Below are positions 11,731 to 24,399 of a stretch of DNA of 64,000 nt, in pieces; position 1 is the first letter of the stretch; each line of letters opens with the position of its first letter. The position numbers and the translations under genes were made by a program. The stretch comes from Rhabdophis nuchalis. Taxonomy: Eukaryota; Chordata; Lepidosauria; Squamata; Natricidae. The notes below the pieces were generated by a model. The model was not told where the DNA came from and searched no databases. It saw only the letters and a program-made list of their open reading frames with translations. The stretch spans positions 81,182,715 to 81,246,714 of the forward strand of contig CM077646.1 in the NCBI GenBank assembly GCA_039707465.1, read 5' to 3'.

Positions 11731-13599
11731 TTTTGGGGAAATAGGGTCCCTTTTACTAGATGATGAGATAGAGACTTTGAGACAACTTTTCTTCCCTCAG
11801 GGGGATTTCAAGTTTGGAAGCTGTTCTCTGTGGTCACCACTTCTCTTAATTGTGATTGTAGAGCCACCAAAAAGAGGCTTTGATATATGTCACATATGTT
11901 TTGCTTCTGTTATTTCAATTCTTGCCATATAAGCCTCTGCAGGCAAGTTGCCAGTATCTTAAATTGGACTCCAAAGTGGATCATTTCAACAGAGTATTTA
12001 TTTCTAAAAAGTTATGAAAAATGTGCAGGAATGAAGGGATGGTTCAAACCTATGGATATTCAAAGACAAGAAACTGGACAAAGTTAATGCTGAGCAACTA
12101 GTGACCATTAGTAGTCACTCTAAATCTCCTTTTTGTTCTACAGTTACATATAAAGAAGGTATTTATATTCTAAACACAATTACTATAGTGCAGTTTTGTT
12201 AGTCATGAGGTTAATGAGCAAGTTAGTTTTGGAGAAAGGCATCTATATGGTACTTCCAGCATAGATCCTGTTCTTATCTTTCTGATCAGAAACCAGGGTA
12301 ATCTATAGAACTTTACTTCAGAGAGTCTTTCTTTTATTAAGACTGAGGTTTAAGATTTTTGGTCTTTACTAATCCCATCAACACCTCCAGGCATTGGTTC
12401 TGCCCTACCATTGAAATGTAGAGCAGTCATATGCAAAAGAGTTCACTGACATAATTAAACTTGATAGCACAATATTTGAACATTTGAGCATCTATTCAGA
12501 AAGCGTCAAATAATTAAAAAAAATATTTCACATTCAATTGATAAGACCTCCTGCTTTGAGATGGGAATTGGACCAGAAGACCTCCAAGGCCCCTGTTCAG
12601 CTCTATGATTCTATGAACAAGCAAAACTGGCTGAGTCATGTTTGCATCATAAAGTCAGAGTGAAAGAGACCAGTCAGCTGAATCTCCAATGGACAACAAG
12701 AGGAACCACAACAGCAACCCTAAGAGTTTATCACATGGCTTCTTTTTTCTTCTTCTTCTTTTTCCTCCTCTGTCTGCTTTAGAATAATTAATGATCTGGG
12801 GCACTTGACCTCATTGTTTAATTGAAATCTAAACTGAAACAGCTGCAGTTCCATAAGATAGAAATTCATCTTGTCAAAAACGTCATGGTTTACAACTGCA
12901 GAACAAGTAGCAGCCTTGACCATTGCATGTTTGTAATTTATAAAATGCCATAAGACTTACTGTAAATACTCTCAGATAAGTTTTAGGCACCAGAATATAA
13001 CCCCAAATTTCCATATATACTCCTGGATAAGCCATCTGCAGATAAGCCAAGCCTCCATTTTTAAAACCAAAATACCGTGAAAGGTTAACAAGCCGATTGT
13101 GAATGTGTTTATTTGTGTGTGTGTGTGTGTGTGTATTAGCATATGGCAGCTAATTTTGTAAACGAAAGCATACAAAAGTGTTGAAGGTCAGGTTATTGGT
13201 ATTTATTGGCTTTAGTGTATTATGGTTAAAAATTCAAGGGTCAGTTTATCCATGGATGGGCTTATATGCAAGTATATATAATAATTTAACAATAATTTCT
13301 TTTAGTTCTAATAAGTAGAATACATGAACTTTCCTAAATATTTTGGGTTAAGTGCAATTTGCATTGAGGAAGGACCATGTGAGGGTGGGGAAGAGGTACT
13401 TTTATTTGATATTGTATGGAGGGAATTAGCTTTCAACATAGTTGCTATACAATATTTCCTAGTCTATTAGAGTAATAAATGAGATGTTACAAACAATTAG
13501 TATTTTTGCATCATGAAAATTAAATCTATTAAAGAGCAATAATAATATCAATTCAACTAAAATATGAGCGTATTTTTTTTTCTTGTTTTGAGTTTGATT
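11731..13599. other. Intergenic
   Basis: Holds one CR1 tail (12560-12612) and a short GT run; otherwise no gene or repeat recognised. Confidence 0.45.
12560..12612 (+). mobile_element. CR1 LINE 3'-end fragment
   Basis: TTGGACCAGAAGACCTCCAAGG...CTCTATGATTCTATGA is the CR1 3' terminus. Confidence 0.7.
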
Positions 13600-14175
13600 C
13601 TCGGAGATAGCTCAGAGACGTATCTACAGATTTCTGGGGAAGGTTTTTCAAAAGTGGTTTGCCATTCTTTCTTCCTGGAACTGAGAGAAAGTGACTAGTC
13701 CAAGGTCACCTATCTGGCTCCATGCCCAAAACAAGACTAGAACTCCCAGTTTCTAGACCAGTGTTAGCGAATCTTTTTGGCACTGAGTGCCAAAATGGGA
13801 ACGTGTGCGCATGGGGAGCACTGGAAACTGGAAGAGTAGCTCCCTGGCATGCACGCACAGGGTCGCCGTAAATAGGAAAAGCAGTTCCCCGATACACATG
13901 GGCACGTTGGGAAGCTGAGCTTCCAGTTTTCAGCATGCACATACGCGCTGGTCACTTGGTCTTCAGGTTTCTGGCATGCATGCGCACATTTAGGTCAGTG
14001 CCAGAAGAGTGTGCATGCGAGTGTATGTGCGCGCCGAAACCTTGAAGAGCAATAGATGATGGCTGGCATGCGCATAGAGATGGCTCTGTATGCCACTTCC
14101 AGCACACATGCCATAGGTTTGCCATCACAGTTCTAGACTGGTGCCTTAATCACTACCCAAGCTAACTCTCTTTTG
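13600..14175 (-). mobile_element. CORE/MIR-like SINE interrupted by a hAT MITE
   Basis: Left part GTGGTTTGCCATTC...GAGAAAGTGACTAGTCCAAG; right part CTGGTGCCTTAATCACTACCC. The MITE at 13759-14130 sits between, and removing it plus one TSD copy rejoins the SINE. Confidence 0.7.
13759..14130. mobile_element. hAT MITE with perfect 8-bp TSD
   Basis: Starts CAGTGTTAGCGAA, ends TTTGCCATCACAG; TSD TTCTAGAC at 13751-13758 and 14131-14138. No coding capacity. Interior rich in GCATGC/GCGC alternation. Confidence 0.9.
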
Positions 14176-15034
14176 AGAATACAGTTTCAGTAAAATCTTA
14201 AACTCCCTTCATGATCCACCTTCATTTGTAACCAAACTCCTGTGATTGTACAGATTCTGGGTTTCAGTTCTGATTCGTCCCTATTCACTGTTCTGGGTAA
14301 GGTTGAAGGGAACTACAGTCCAGCAACAATTCAGGTTTTATTTATTTATTATGCAATTTACTGTATGCCAAATTGCTTTGTGCACATGCTTTATTTTCTG
14401 TCATGATTTATGAGATGACAACTTTCTATTCCAGCTTTTTAACTTGAGTTACATATGCCAGAAAGAACAGTCAAGATCTTCTTCTTTGTCAAGGGAGTCC
14501 TGCATGCCTTTTACTAATTACCTCATTGCACAAGTGATCTAAAAGGAGTGCTTCAATCACAAGGGAGGGTGGGAGGGGAAGCGGAATGATTGATTCTTCC
14601 ACAGAAAAGGAATCATCCCTTAAAATCCTATGTTGCTTTTCTGTATTGTTTTATGGATGTGTAGAAAAGATTGCTGTTGCATATAATACAATGCATATCA
14701 TTTAAATGTATTTAATGCTTTCAATTGCTCTGCCAATTACTGTATGTGTGTGTGTGTGTGGGGGGGGAAGTACTGGCTAAATATTCTGTTTATCAGTTTC
14801 CTTATTATTATGTTTTCATTCCAAGTGTTTTTGGACAATATTTGGCAATATATGACTTTGAAAGAGAAAGCGAGACCCTTGGTAACCCAGCTAACTCCAA
14901 GCGATTTCCTGGATATGTTGATGAAGTGCTTTGAAGATTTATATGGAAGTGGTTTGCCATTGTCCTCTTCCAGATTTGTCAGATTTTCACTATTTTCTGG
15001 TAGTTTCCCATTTAAATAGAAAATAGTCTTATTG
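14176..15034. other. Intergenic
   Basis: Only a SINE scrap (GGAAGTGGTTTGCCATTG near 14945) and a GT/G run (14743-14767). Confidence 0.45.
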
Positions 15035-15607
15035 TTGTGGCGTGCCAGTGGCCAATGGACCTGTCAGCAGATTTGGACAGTGAGGAGGTTGGGGAGGAGA
15101 AATCTGCAGTCCTGGAGTTTGGGGAAGGCTATGATGAGGGCTCTGTATCAGAGGCAGAGAGGGGGCCAGAGCCAGTTATCAGCTGCCTTCAGAGTCAAAC
15201 ATCAGTGAGGCAGACAAACATCTGGAGCCTGTTCCCAATGTGTGCATGCACAGAGTTACCAGACAAAGGAAACAGCTAAAGAACAGGGGTCAACTTGGGA
15301 GTAAGGCCACAGGTGGACGATGAATGGCTCTTCCCAGCGGAAATAAAAGAGGAGTGAAAGGGGAGTGGATTTTGCAGGAGAGAATTAGGTCGCTTAATTG
15401 GTTCATGACTCTCCAACACGCCTTGCCAAGTTTTACATATATCGGCCTGTCAGCTCTCCAAGCCAGATAAGGTCTGTGACTGTAAATCCTCCCTTGAAAA
15501 AACATTACTGGATGTGAACAAGCAGAATTCACAGTAAATTAATAAAAGGGTTTTTTGTTAGGACAAGGAGTTTGCTTTATGCTCTTGGGAAGCCTAGGTC
15601 AGAACCC
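15035..15607 (+). repeat. LTR-like repeat, copy 1
   Basis: Homologous over its length with 50089-50726: GACAGTGAGGAGGTTGGGG, GAGTTTGGGGAAGGCTATG, CAGCTGCCTTCAGAGTC, AATAAAAGAGGAG, and an end at GGTCAGAAC. Begins TGTTGTGG. An in-frame acidic segment (DSEEVGEE...) is shared. Reads as a solo LTR; parent element not seen. Confidence 0.65.
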
Positions 15608-16818
15608 TGACTTTGCTTAGCCTTTGAGTTTTTTCTGAGTCTATTGAATATTATCACTTAGCTAGACTCCATATTTGAAGGAGGGATAATTAGCCGAAGG
15701 TTTTCCACTTTTCTCAAGGTTTTTGCCAGGGTTGGACCAACAGGCAGTGGCCGTTCTTTGCTCCCCCTGAGGATGTTTTCCTAAGTCCACCTGCAGAAAC
15801 TCAAAATTAATTGTGATTTTAAAAGAAATGCATCTCTTACTTTAAACTCTGCATCAAATAAATGCTTATATAGACCTGTGGGCCTCTCGCTTGTCCTTTC
15901 ACTATACATTGAATTTAGTTGGCTAATAATTGTTATCTAAATGTATATCTGTCAGCTTAATTGAATTTTTCAAAATTAATGGGAATGTTAATGTGAATCA
16001 TGTTGTTATTTCTCACTCAGAAATCTGAAGTGGGCACAGTTGGCTCATCGAAGTTGCCCTTGAAAAGTACCTCTTTTCTACTGTCAGTGGATCAGCAGGT
16101 ATTATAATCTCTCGTGAAGGGCTCAATAAAAGAGGCAAGCTTTCCTCCCAGCTAGGAAGCATCTGGCTGAAACAGAGTTGTATTACTGTTTCTCAATGGT
16201 GCTAAGACCCCAGATCATTGCTTCTACCACTTAATTCAAGGTGGGCTGCAGTAATCTCTTTGATTCATGGATCCCTCTCTTCCACTCACATATTTCCCCA
16301 TATCACTGAAGCTCATTCGTTTCAAGGAATGGAGCTCAAATGTTAAATTTCCCAGATGCCTGTAGGAGATTTTTTTTTTCTGCTCAGCATGTCTTTCAGT
16401 ATGCAATCATCCTTCCAAAAGGATTTTCCATGCTTCAATTAAGTCTTACGGGAGGTATTATGAGAAAACTCTTCCCCCTGGGCTTTTCAGAGTAGAAAGT
16501 GTGGTCAAGCAGGGATTCTCCTAAGAGTGGAAAGCCATATTTTAAAGCAGGAGGCAACAATAGATAGCAACACCTTTCACCGGCAAGGGCAGCACAATTG
16601 AAAAATAGTATCAAGAGAAATTAAAAAATAAGCATCAAGAGTCCAGTAAATAAGGCAGAAAAAAGTTATCCTTTTTTCACCTGGAGAGAATCTTTGTGAA
16701 ATTACAAAGTCAATTTCAACTCAGCCTTAGTTTCAAATAATCACACACACACATCTCCATTAAATATGCTAAAAATGCTTATCTATAATGTAATACTAAG
16801 TCAAGAGATGGTTTAAGG
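15608..16818. other. Intergenic, nothing identified
   Basis: No frame above background and no repeat recognised before the MITE at 16819. Confidence 0.45.
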
Positions 16819-17025
16819 CAGTGGTAGTCAACCTGGTCCCTGCCGCCCACTAGTGGGCGTTCCAGCTTTCATGGTGGGCGGTAGGGGTTTTGTCCGATAC
16901 TGAAGCCCTTTCCTTCCCTACTTTATAAATCACCATTACTGTGGAACCGGTGGGTGGTTAGAAAATTTTACTACTAACAGAGATATAAAAGTGAGCGGTA
17001 GATATAAACAGGTTGACTACCCCTG
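16819..17025. mobile_element. hAT MITE with perfect 8-bp TSD
   Basis: CAGTGGTAGTCAACCTGGT at the left, complement of ACAGGTTGACTACCCCTG at the right; TSD GTTTAAGG at 16811-16818 and 17026-17033. 207 bp. Confidence 0.93.
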
Positions 17026-17164
17026 GTTTAAGGCACGGTGCTGATGTTACTCTAAGAAAGTATTAAGTTACTCTCTATATTTGTAGGAAAATGAAGACAT
17101 ATCTATTTAGCTCTGAGGTTTATCTTTCTATAAAAGGAACACTATTAATATAAAATTTGCCATT

Positions 17165-17298
17165 TATAAAAACATTGGAAGTTTTTAAGATGTTGGATAA
17201 CCATTTGTCTGAAGTGGTGCAGGGTTTCCTGCCCAAGCAGGGGGTTGGACTAGAAAACCTCCAAGGTCCCTTCCAACTCTGTTATTCTATTCTATTCT
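17165..17298 (+). mobile_element. CR1 LINE 3' end
   Basis: Encodes EVFKMLDNHLSEVVQGFL and ends GTTATTCTATTCTATTCTAC, the CR1 C-terminus and tail, nearly identical to the end of the larger CR1 at 28404. Confidence 0.88.
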
Positions 17299-18468
17299 AC
17301 ATTAATAAACATTATCTGCAAAAAACATTCAACTTGAACAACAATTTCTTAATTTTGTTAAAATACCTGGATCCTTAGAAGTAAACAGTGACCATTTCAC
17401 TGGAATTGCTGAAATTAACCTTCTCTTTATTACCCAGTACAACTAAAATATGCTAAACCCGAGCCTTGCTGATTCCATTTTGTCTTGCAGAAGGACATTG
17501 GAAGAAATGTTTATTTTTAGCAATCTATTGGCAAATGTGACTAGCAATGAATATTTTAATTTAAATCCATCTCTACACTGAAATTGTTTTATATCATAAA
17601 GATAACACAAAGGAAACAAAAATGGCTGGACTAGATTTGAGCTAATGTCAATAGCATTTAACATTTGTTTTGTTGCCACATTGTCAAGGTTGTCCTGCAA
17701 CCTTTCTATCAGCTCTTCTGCACCCCACCTCTCAAATATTTGGACTTTGGATGTCACAGATATTTGCTAAAACTGCAGGAACGATTTCATGTTGCCATTT
17801 TTTTTTTTTGCCAAGGTGATTATATTATATACCCTATTGCTGACTGCATGTAGTTATTTCAGAAAATAAGTCAGAAAATACATCAAGGCAAATCAGAAGA
17901 ATTTTCTTCCGCAGAACTTTTTACAGAGATGTGACCCAAATGTGAGTTGCAGCTTATTAAAAGTACAAAGTGTAAAAGTAAAAGTCTGAAGGCAGCTTAC
18001 TATGCAGTGATGTTTGAATTTTGCACTGAAAGGTGACTTGGGAGAGCATGGTTCAGTCTAACTTTTTAAAGGAACAGAATCTTCCACTATTACAATAGTG
18101 ATACTAATAAAATAATACATGACGGGAATAAGAATAAGCTATGAACCTGCATTAAAAAAAAACCAGTATTACAATACAAAGCATGTACCTTTGAAATCTC
18201 ATTTTCATTTAATTTTATATTCATATTCCCCAGGCACTGCAGTAAATTTCAGAAAATGAGCAAAGCCAGTGCAAAGTAGTACCTACAATACGCAAGAACC
18301 TGAGACCTAGGAATCTGGCTGCCTAGGCTAAAATTGGCAATATATAGGGGAAAACTTCAGATATAAAAACAAATAAGGGGGAAAGAGAAGTTAATTGATC
18401 ACAAATAACAGATAAAGTGTCTCCTGCAAAGAATTGGGGACCTTCTGAAGGAAAGGGAAAAGTCACCT
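17299..18468. other. Intergenic, nothing identified
   Basis: AT-rich; the 104-codon minus frame at 17443-17757 has no known motif. Confidence 0.45.
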
Positions 18469-18477
18469 TGAACAGGT

Positions 18478-18832
18478 AAGGTAAAGGTAAAGGTTCCCCT
18501 CACACATATGTGCTAGTCTTTCCCAACTCTAGGGGGCAGTGCTAATCTTCGTTTCAAAACCAAAGAACCAATGCTGTCCAAAGACATCTATGGGTCATGT
18601 GGGTGGTATTACTAAACGCCAAAGCCGCATGGAACACTGTTATCTTCCCACCAAGGTGGTCCCTATTTTTCTACTTGCATTTTACATGCATTTGAACTGC
18701 TAGGTTGGCAGAAGCTGGGACAAGTAATAGGAGTTCACTCCATTATGCAGCACTAGGGATTCAAACCGCCGAACTGCTGACCTTTCTGATTGACAAGCTA
18801 AGCATCTTAGCCACTGAGCCGCCACATCCCCA
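18478..18832 (-). mobile_element. tRNA-derived SINE with BovB-type tail (Sauria-SINE-like)
   Basis: Minus-strand SINE: B-box region complement GGGATTCAAACCGCCGAAC, A-box region at the right end, and a GTAAAGGTAAAGG tail preceded by a segment like the BovB LINE end. Flanked by the duplication TGAACAGGT (18469-18477 and 18833-18841). Confidence 0.85.
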
Positions 18833-19016
18833 TGAACAGGTTAGGGATAAAATAAAATTTTAAGAATTCAGAAAATATATAAAATATGTGAACTTTTAAG
18901 GGTGTGAGAACACAGAACAATGGTCTTTGTTTTACACTGTGGTAAGGCAGGATTTCCATATTACTCTTGACTCCCAAAACAAACCATTCCTGAATAGAAT
19001 AAATGAGCTTTTATGC

Positions 19017-20560
19017 TCATACCGTCACTTGGGCTTCACCGATTAAGTGTTCCACTAGGAAACTGGAAACTACCAGCAAGTCAATCAAGACCATAAGAAA
19101 TTCACTCAGGATGTGGAAATCCCTAGAAGGCACCCTTCTAGGTTTAAGGCGGATGGCTGGTATCTGAGGGTCTAGGTTAAAACTAATGGGGGTTCCCCTA
19201 TAATTACCTAGAGATCCATCAAAAATGGCGGCAAACTCGTCCTTCAGGATGGCCCACTCATTAACACCCCTAGTGGTATTTACGCCAGCAATGCTGAGGC
19301 CCCGGGCGTCGAACCAGTCTAAACCCAATAAACTGGGAAAAGTGCCCTGGACCACAATGAGTGGCAGGTACCCTGAAAGTTTTGCGGTGACCACTTTAAA
19401 TTTACCATTGCCCACAATGGGAATATTATTCCCTTGATAGTCCCGCAATTTAAGGGAGCAAGGGGATAGGAGCTTCTTTGAAAGGGATGGCATCAGATGC
19501 TTCAAAGTAGACCAGGACAGTATGGATCTGGATGAGCCGGTGTCCACTTCCATGAGACAAGGGTTGCCTTCAATGTGGATGTCGAAGTAGATTTTGCTGC
19601 CAGACATCGCATTGGCTTGAAACTAGCATCAGGTGAATGCACTGGTCACGGAAGATTGCAAAACAATCTTCAGAGGTTTGATGTGCTTTGGCAGCTGGCA
19701 TATGATAGGCTGGACGATCATTGGCTTGGTTGCAGAAAGGGAGAGTCGATCGGCACACCTTCGCCAGATGTCCTTTCTTTCCGCAATTCCGGCACACAGC
19801 ATTTTTAAAATGGCACCCAAGCATGGGGTTGGTTTCCGCTGCAGCCTGCACAATAATTCTGAGACGACTTCTTCCTTGGCTGCCCTGCTCTATCCCCAGT
19901 GGCTTTAAGGTGGCTGATACCAGCTTCGTCAGGATCAGACAAGGGGTTTTCAACCACCTCCTCCTGATGTACTTGCAGTCTTAGGAAGTGGCATTGCTGT
20001 TTGGAACCTCTGAATCTCGGCAGAGGATTCGTTTGACATTTCAGAAGCTCGAGCCTCATCTAACACTGACTGGAGGCTGATGTCCTGATGGGCTAGCAAC
20101 CAGCGCTGGAGTCTCACATTGTTCACTCCACACACAAGTTGCTCTAACAAGGAGTCATCTAGGTTAGGGAAGTCACAATGCAATGCGGCAGAGCGGAGGG
20201 CAGCCATGTAGTGATTTATGGACTCACCTTCCTTCTGCAGTCTTTACCTGAAAGCATAGCGCCTCACTATGTGAGACAGTGCTGGAGCATAATGGTTCTG
20301 TAACCTCTGCAGTAGTACTTCCCAGGACAGGGATTGAACCGTTGGCTGTGGGGCAGCTAAAGCTCGGGCTGTTCCAAACACTTCGCACCCACAAACACTC
20401 AGGAAACTGAGCCCTCTTTGTACTGCTCGGTAGATTGGTGAGGCTGTTTGCTTCAAGGAAGCACTCAAACCGTTCTATGTACGTCTCCCAGGACTCCAAT
20501 GCCAGTGAGAAGACCTCAAAGTTATTTAATTCTGCCATTCTGCTGTGGATGCGTCTGAAG
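19017..20560 (-). mobile_element. Ty3/Gypsy LTR retrotransposon, gag and protease, truncated
   Basis: Minus-strand frames in order: gag start (20538-20224, AELNNFEVFSLALESWETYIERF), gag middle (20207-19950, LEQLVCGVNNVRLQRWLL), zinc knuckle (19953-19570, CRNCGKKGHLAKVC, a CCHC box) and retropepsin (19607-19017). The protease has DTGSS as active-site motif (residues 22-26) and LLGLDW near residue 93. Reverse transcriptase, RNase H and integrase are missing: the element stops just after the protease. Frames are interrupted, so it is inactive. Role in the intact element: capsid, nucleic-acid binding and polyprotein cleavage. Confidence 0.9.
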
Positions 20561-20667
20561 AGATTGCCTCAGGAGTAACTTAGCCAGCAAAGAGAGGGAA
20601 AGACAAAATTCAGCTTTACTGTGTTTCAATATTTCCTATTCCTCAGTCAATCCCACCCTCGTCACCA

Positions 20668-20906
20668 ATTTTAAATACTCAGAAGGGTAATGACTGAGGC
20701 GAGGCAGCAGTTTAAACCGTTTATTAGCAACTGAACAATAACTTCAGAACCAAGGCAGAACGACAGTTGCCCACTTGCCAGCTATTTATATTCATGCTGT
20801 CAAGCGGGGCAGCCAATCAACATCTGTCTAACTTCCCTTGCTGGCCAGAGCCACTCCCACTTGGCCGGAACGAGCATGGCCATGTCCTTGGGCACGGACA
20901 TAACAC
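20668..20906 (-). repeat. 5' LTR of the Gypsy element
   Basis: On the minus strand it begins TGTTATGTCCGTGCCC, has a TATAAATA box (near 20785), an AATAAA (near 20725) and is followed by TTGGTGACGAGGGTGG, a typical Gypsy primer-binding region ahead of gag. Ends are judged by eye; no second LTR is seen in the window. Confidence 0.7.
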
Positions 20907-21384
20907 ACACACAATACCAGACCCATCACCCAAGGTCAACCTCCAGACACACAAAGAGGAAGGTGGCACAGCCTATTTAAGTAAGCATTTCTTTCAGGAT
21001 ACCAGAAACCCCACCTATTAATAATCAAAAGATCCTTTCCTTGGTATGACTACCACTTTTAGCTGCAATGTTGATTAAGCAGTAAGCCGGTTGATATGGT
21101 AAATAAGTGGGGAAACCCTACAAGTTCAGCAAGGTGCCTAACCAGTAAGCATTCCCTTTTGGTCAGCTAGCTTATTGCTGTTCCCAATAGGTCCTAGAGA
21201 AATCGTAAATGGGACTCTGAACCTCTCTATATACTATTAAATTTTTTCTTCCCTTTAACTGAGCAAAATGGTGCATCACAGGGCCAAACGTTTAAAACAG
21301 GATACCTCAAAAGAATGTGCCCAAGTTCTAGGATCCATGGCTCCAATGGAATTGAAATTTGGCAACTTTTATAAAACACAAGCC
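20907..21384. other. Intergenic flank of the Gypsy LTR
   Basis: ACACAC run next to the LTR, then unrecognised sequence. Confidence 0.4.
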
Positions 21385-21705
21385 AATAACCCAGCATTGC
21401 CTGGGTATTTATTTATAGAGGGGGGGGGGGGAGTGTCCAGACCAAACGTAATTGCTAAAGTTTCCCCCTTACCTTGTGGAGTACTGTAAAGCCATTACCA
21501 TGGCAACTCCACTGCGCTGCACAGAAGCCATTTTATGACAGCACAGTAGAAGCCATTTTAAGGCACAACAGTATCTTAACAGAACACACACTCCTAGGGG
21601 TATTAGGGGTGTCTTACCCACACAATATTTTTCTCCAGAGGGTAAGTAATCTGTGTACCAAGTTTGGTTGAAATTGTTCGAGGCATTCCAGAGTTATGCT
21701 GGAAC

Positions 21706-21762
<57 letters not shown>

Positions 21763-21764
21763 TA
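21385..21764 (+). repeat. Unclassified squamate-type repeat ending in (CAGA)n
   Basis: Begins near AATAACCCAGCATTGCCTGG and includes GTGTACCAAGTTTGGTTGAAA and TTCCAGAGTTATGCTGGAAC before the CAGA array (21705-21762). The CCCAGCATTGCCTGGG stem recalls Helitron or other DNA-element ends; no firm class. Confidence 0.45.
21705..21762 (+). repeat. (CAGA)n microsatellite
   Basis: About 14 uninterrupted CAGA units. Confidence 0.97.
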
Positions 21765-22905
21765 TTATGACATTAATTTATCATAAAAATATTTATGAAA
21801 TCATACAAAATATTATGAAAGACTTCCTGTTCTGTGCTATATAAGTTCAACTTGGGGTATTTTCAAGGCAGATATGTATCGATGTATCCCAACTTTTCAA
21901 GTGAAGGCAGTGTTTTAGAAGCTCTGTCACTGTTGAAAGCACCAATGAATCTGGTAAGAAAATGTCTCTGAAAGGATGACCTAGTGGGTCACAGGTTTTC
22001 TGGTATGAGATAAATTCATAGTCTCCTGTTTCTAATCCCTGCTAAATTGTGCTGATCAGGCTTGTAGAGAACTGGTGGCAGGGTCTCCAGAGCTATTGTT
22101 TATTGTCCCTTTAGTTCTAGAGGTGTCAGCTTTACAAGCAAATAGCTCATTTTGTGGGCCCTTGCTGACAGAATATCACCAATAGTAATTTTCACCTGCA
22201 GCGTTATCCATAATCATAATTGAGGTCTCCGAACTGGACATGTTTGTCACCTCATTCTAACCCCAATCAGCTAATGGATGTATGGGTCAGGACCGCTGTA
22301 TATAATACTCAAATTTATGATTTAATAAAAGCAGAGCTTTCCGGAAGCTAACCTAACTATTTTAATGAGCGATAACAGGCAGTTAAGTGAAGTGTCAATC
22401 ATGTTCTTTTTTTAAAAGGGAAGGAAAGCTTAACTTTTAAACTTTTATTTCATGTTGCTGCAAGTTAGAAACTTACATTGAATGCATAAATGTCTGTACA
22501 CACAGAGAGAAAATATACCTCAGAAAATTGCAGAGAAGCCATCTGAGATGTGATAATGGATGCTGTTATAACTAGGCTTCCAGCAGACACAATGCTATCC
22601 CAAATGTTAGACTAATTCTGATTTATTTCATTTTTTTCCAAAGGAGGTAGTGTTGACAGAAAGGGATAAAGTGATCTCCTTGCATTCCAAGCATTTCTTT
22701 TTGAGAGCTCATTGCTCTCAAAATCTCAATGTTATCAACACCAGTGTGACTACTGTTGTAAATAACCTCCAAATCAGAAAGTCAGTTTCCCTGAGTTTTC
22801 AGCCAGCTTGCTGAAAGCAGAAGCAGCCTTCCACAGAATTATCCGGAATCAGAAAATCCATTTGAGAAAAATCTACTTCATTGCTAGAGTACACCCTTAG
22901 CAATG
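21765..22905. other. Intergenic, nothing identified
   Basis: No supported gene or repeat. Confidence 0.45.
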
Positions 22906-22913
22906 CTGTAGAA

Positions 22914-23026
22914 CAGTGTTTCTCAACCTTGGCAACTTGAAGATGTCTGGACTTCAACTCCCAGAATTCCCCAGCCAGCGATCCCCAGTCCAGACATCTT
23001 CAAGTTGCCAAGGTTGAGAAACACTG
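22914..23026. mobile_element. Palindromic hAT MITE with perfect TSD
   Basis: 113 bp, beginning CAGTGTTTCTCAACC; about 40 bp at each end are perfect inverted repeats around a short centre. TSD CTGTAGAA at 22906-22913 and 23027-23034. Confidence 0.95.
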
Positions 23027-23065
23027 CTGTAGAAAAATATAAGCAGCCCTTGAGTTACAGTGGCA

Positions 23066-23262
23066 GTTAAAGTTTTTAATTGGTTTTAACCTTATTAATT
23101 CAAATTTTTAGCACAGAATCCCTAATTTAATTCTATTTTAAATTGTGACATATTGTATTGTTTTGTATATGTTTTTATATTTCTGTGCACCGCCCTGAGT
23201 CCCCTCGGGGAGATAGGGCGGTATACAAATTTGATAAAATATAATATAAATAAATATAAATA
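23066..23262 (+). mobile_element. L2-type LINE 3' tail
   Basis: Contains the TTTTTAGCACAGAATCC box, the GCACCGCCCTGAGTCCCCTC hairpin region and a TAAATA tail. Confidence 0.8.
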
Positions 23263-23870
23263 TAGTTGTTTTGGAGATTGCCATCACTAAACAATGTGGT
23301 TGTGAAGCATGACACCACGTGACTGCATCGCTTAACAATGGCTATCCAGGCAGTCCTAGTTGTTGCTGCAGAGATCTGCAACAAGAGATTCAAATCTTTA
23401 AGTGAGAAGAAGCAGAAGGAGACCCAGGTCAGGAGTGCAGGGGGATACATGTGGGGGGGGGGGGGGGTTGGGGAAACCCTGGGAGATCCTGTACTGCAGT
23501 GTTGTGGTGCAAAGCAAGTTCAGGCAGTCTGGGAAAAGAGAATGTGGGATATATGCACACATGTGTGAGCACGGGGAGACTGGGGAAAGAGGGGCCTGGG
23601 GTGTGCAAGCAAAAGTAGGCTGTGAGAGGGAAAATCTACCCAAGCAACCTGTGACCTTTCCTGCCAGATTCCCCATTGACTTTGCTTGTGAGAGGCCAGC
23701 AGAGAAGGACAACAACAGTGATACATATCCATGGGATGTTGCAAATTTTGTTCCCACAACCATGGGGCACTGGAACTTCAAGAACCTCCATAAGTTGAAC
23801 AGTAAGAGAATGAATGGCCATAACTTAAATTCTATTGGTAACCACAATGTTAGAGTCCCCAAGGATATAG
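23263..23870. repeat. Decayed dispersed repeat (possible DNA element)
   Basis: Pieces CTTAACAATGGCTATCCAGG, CCCCATTGACTTTGCTTGTG and CCACAACCATGGGGCACTGG match by memory a snake repeat built of GTTAAGTGA/ACCATGGGG segments. Contains a G-run at 23452-23467. Related scraps near 27770-27830 and 59690-59780. Confidence 0.4.
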
Positions 23871-24399
23871 CATAGCAGGCAAATTGCAACTGTAACACCA
23901 GACTGCCTAGTGAGCATAGCAAACAATTATTCTTTTCAGATTTAGATGTATAACTGCTTCTGAAAGAAAATCTCATTGGATGTAGCGAATTTGACATCTA
24001 AGAAACAATGTACAATACAATATAGAATTGCACTGATAGGCTTCGGAAGCACACCTGGGCAATTAATTAATGTTGCAGGATCATCCCATTTTATTGATTT
24101 GCCATTAGCTCAGAAACATTTGTCTAAATCAAAGTCTTAATTAACTAATGCCAATTTTTCTTAATGAGATAAAAAGACTTCATTTTTTGATTTATTAACA
24201 TCATCAACATCATCATCTATTTTTTTCATCTTTGCAACATAATCCCAGTAAAATAGGGGGAAAAATAAAACAATTATTTGATTGAAGTTTCCCACACTCC
24301 TGCAAGAAAATATATTGGGACAATTAAGATATATTTCTTGGGAGACAATTCCTAATCTTTCATATGAATCAAACCTAATGGTTCATATAATTGGTAGTT

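Noticed and set aside
23398..23997. 199-codon minus frame and 157-codon plus frame
   Set aside because: Overlap each other on a decayed dispersed repeat containing a G-run; no known motif.
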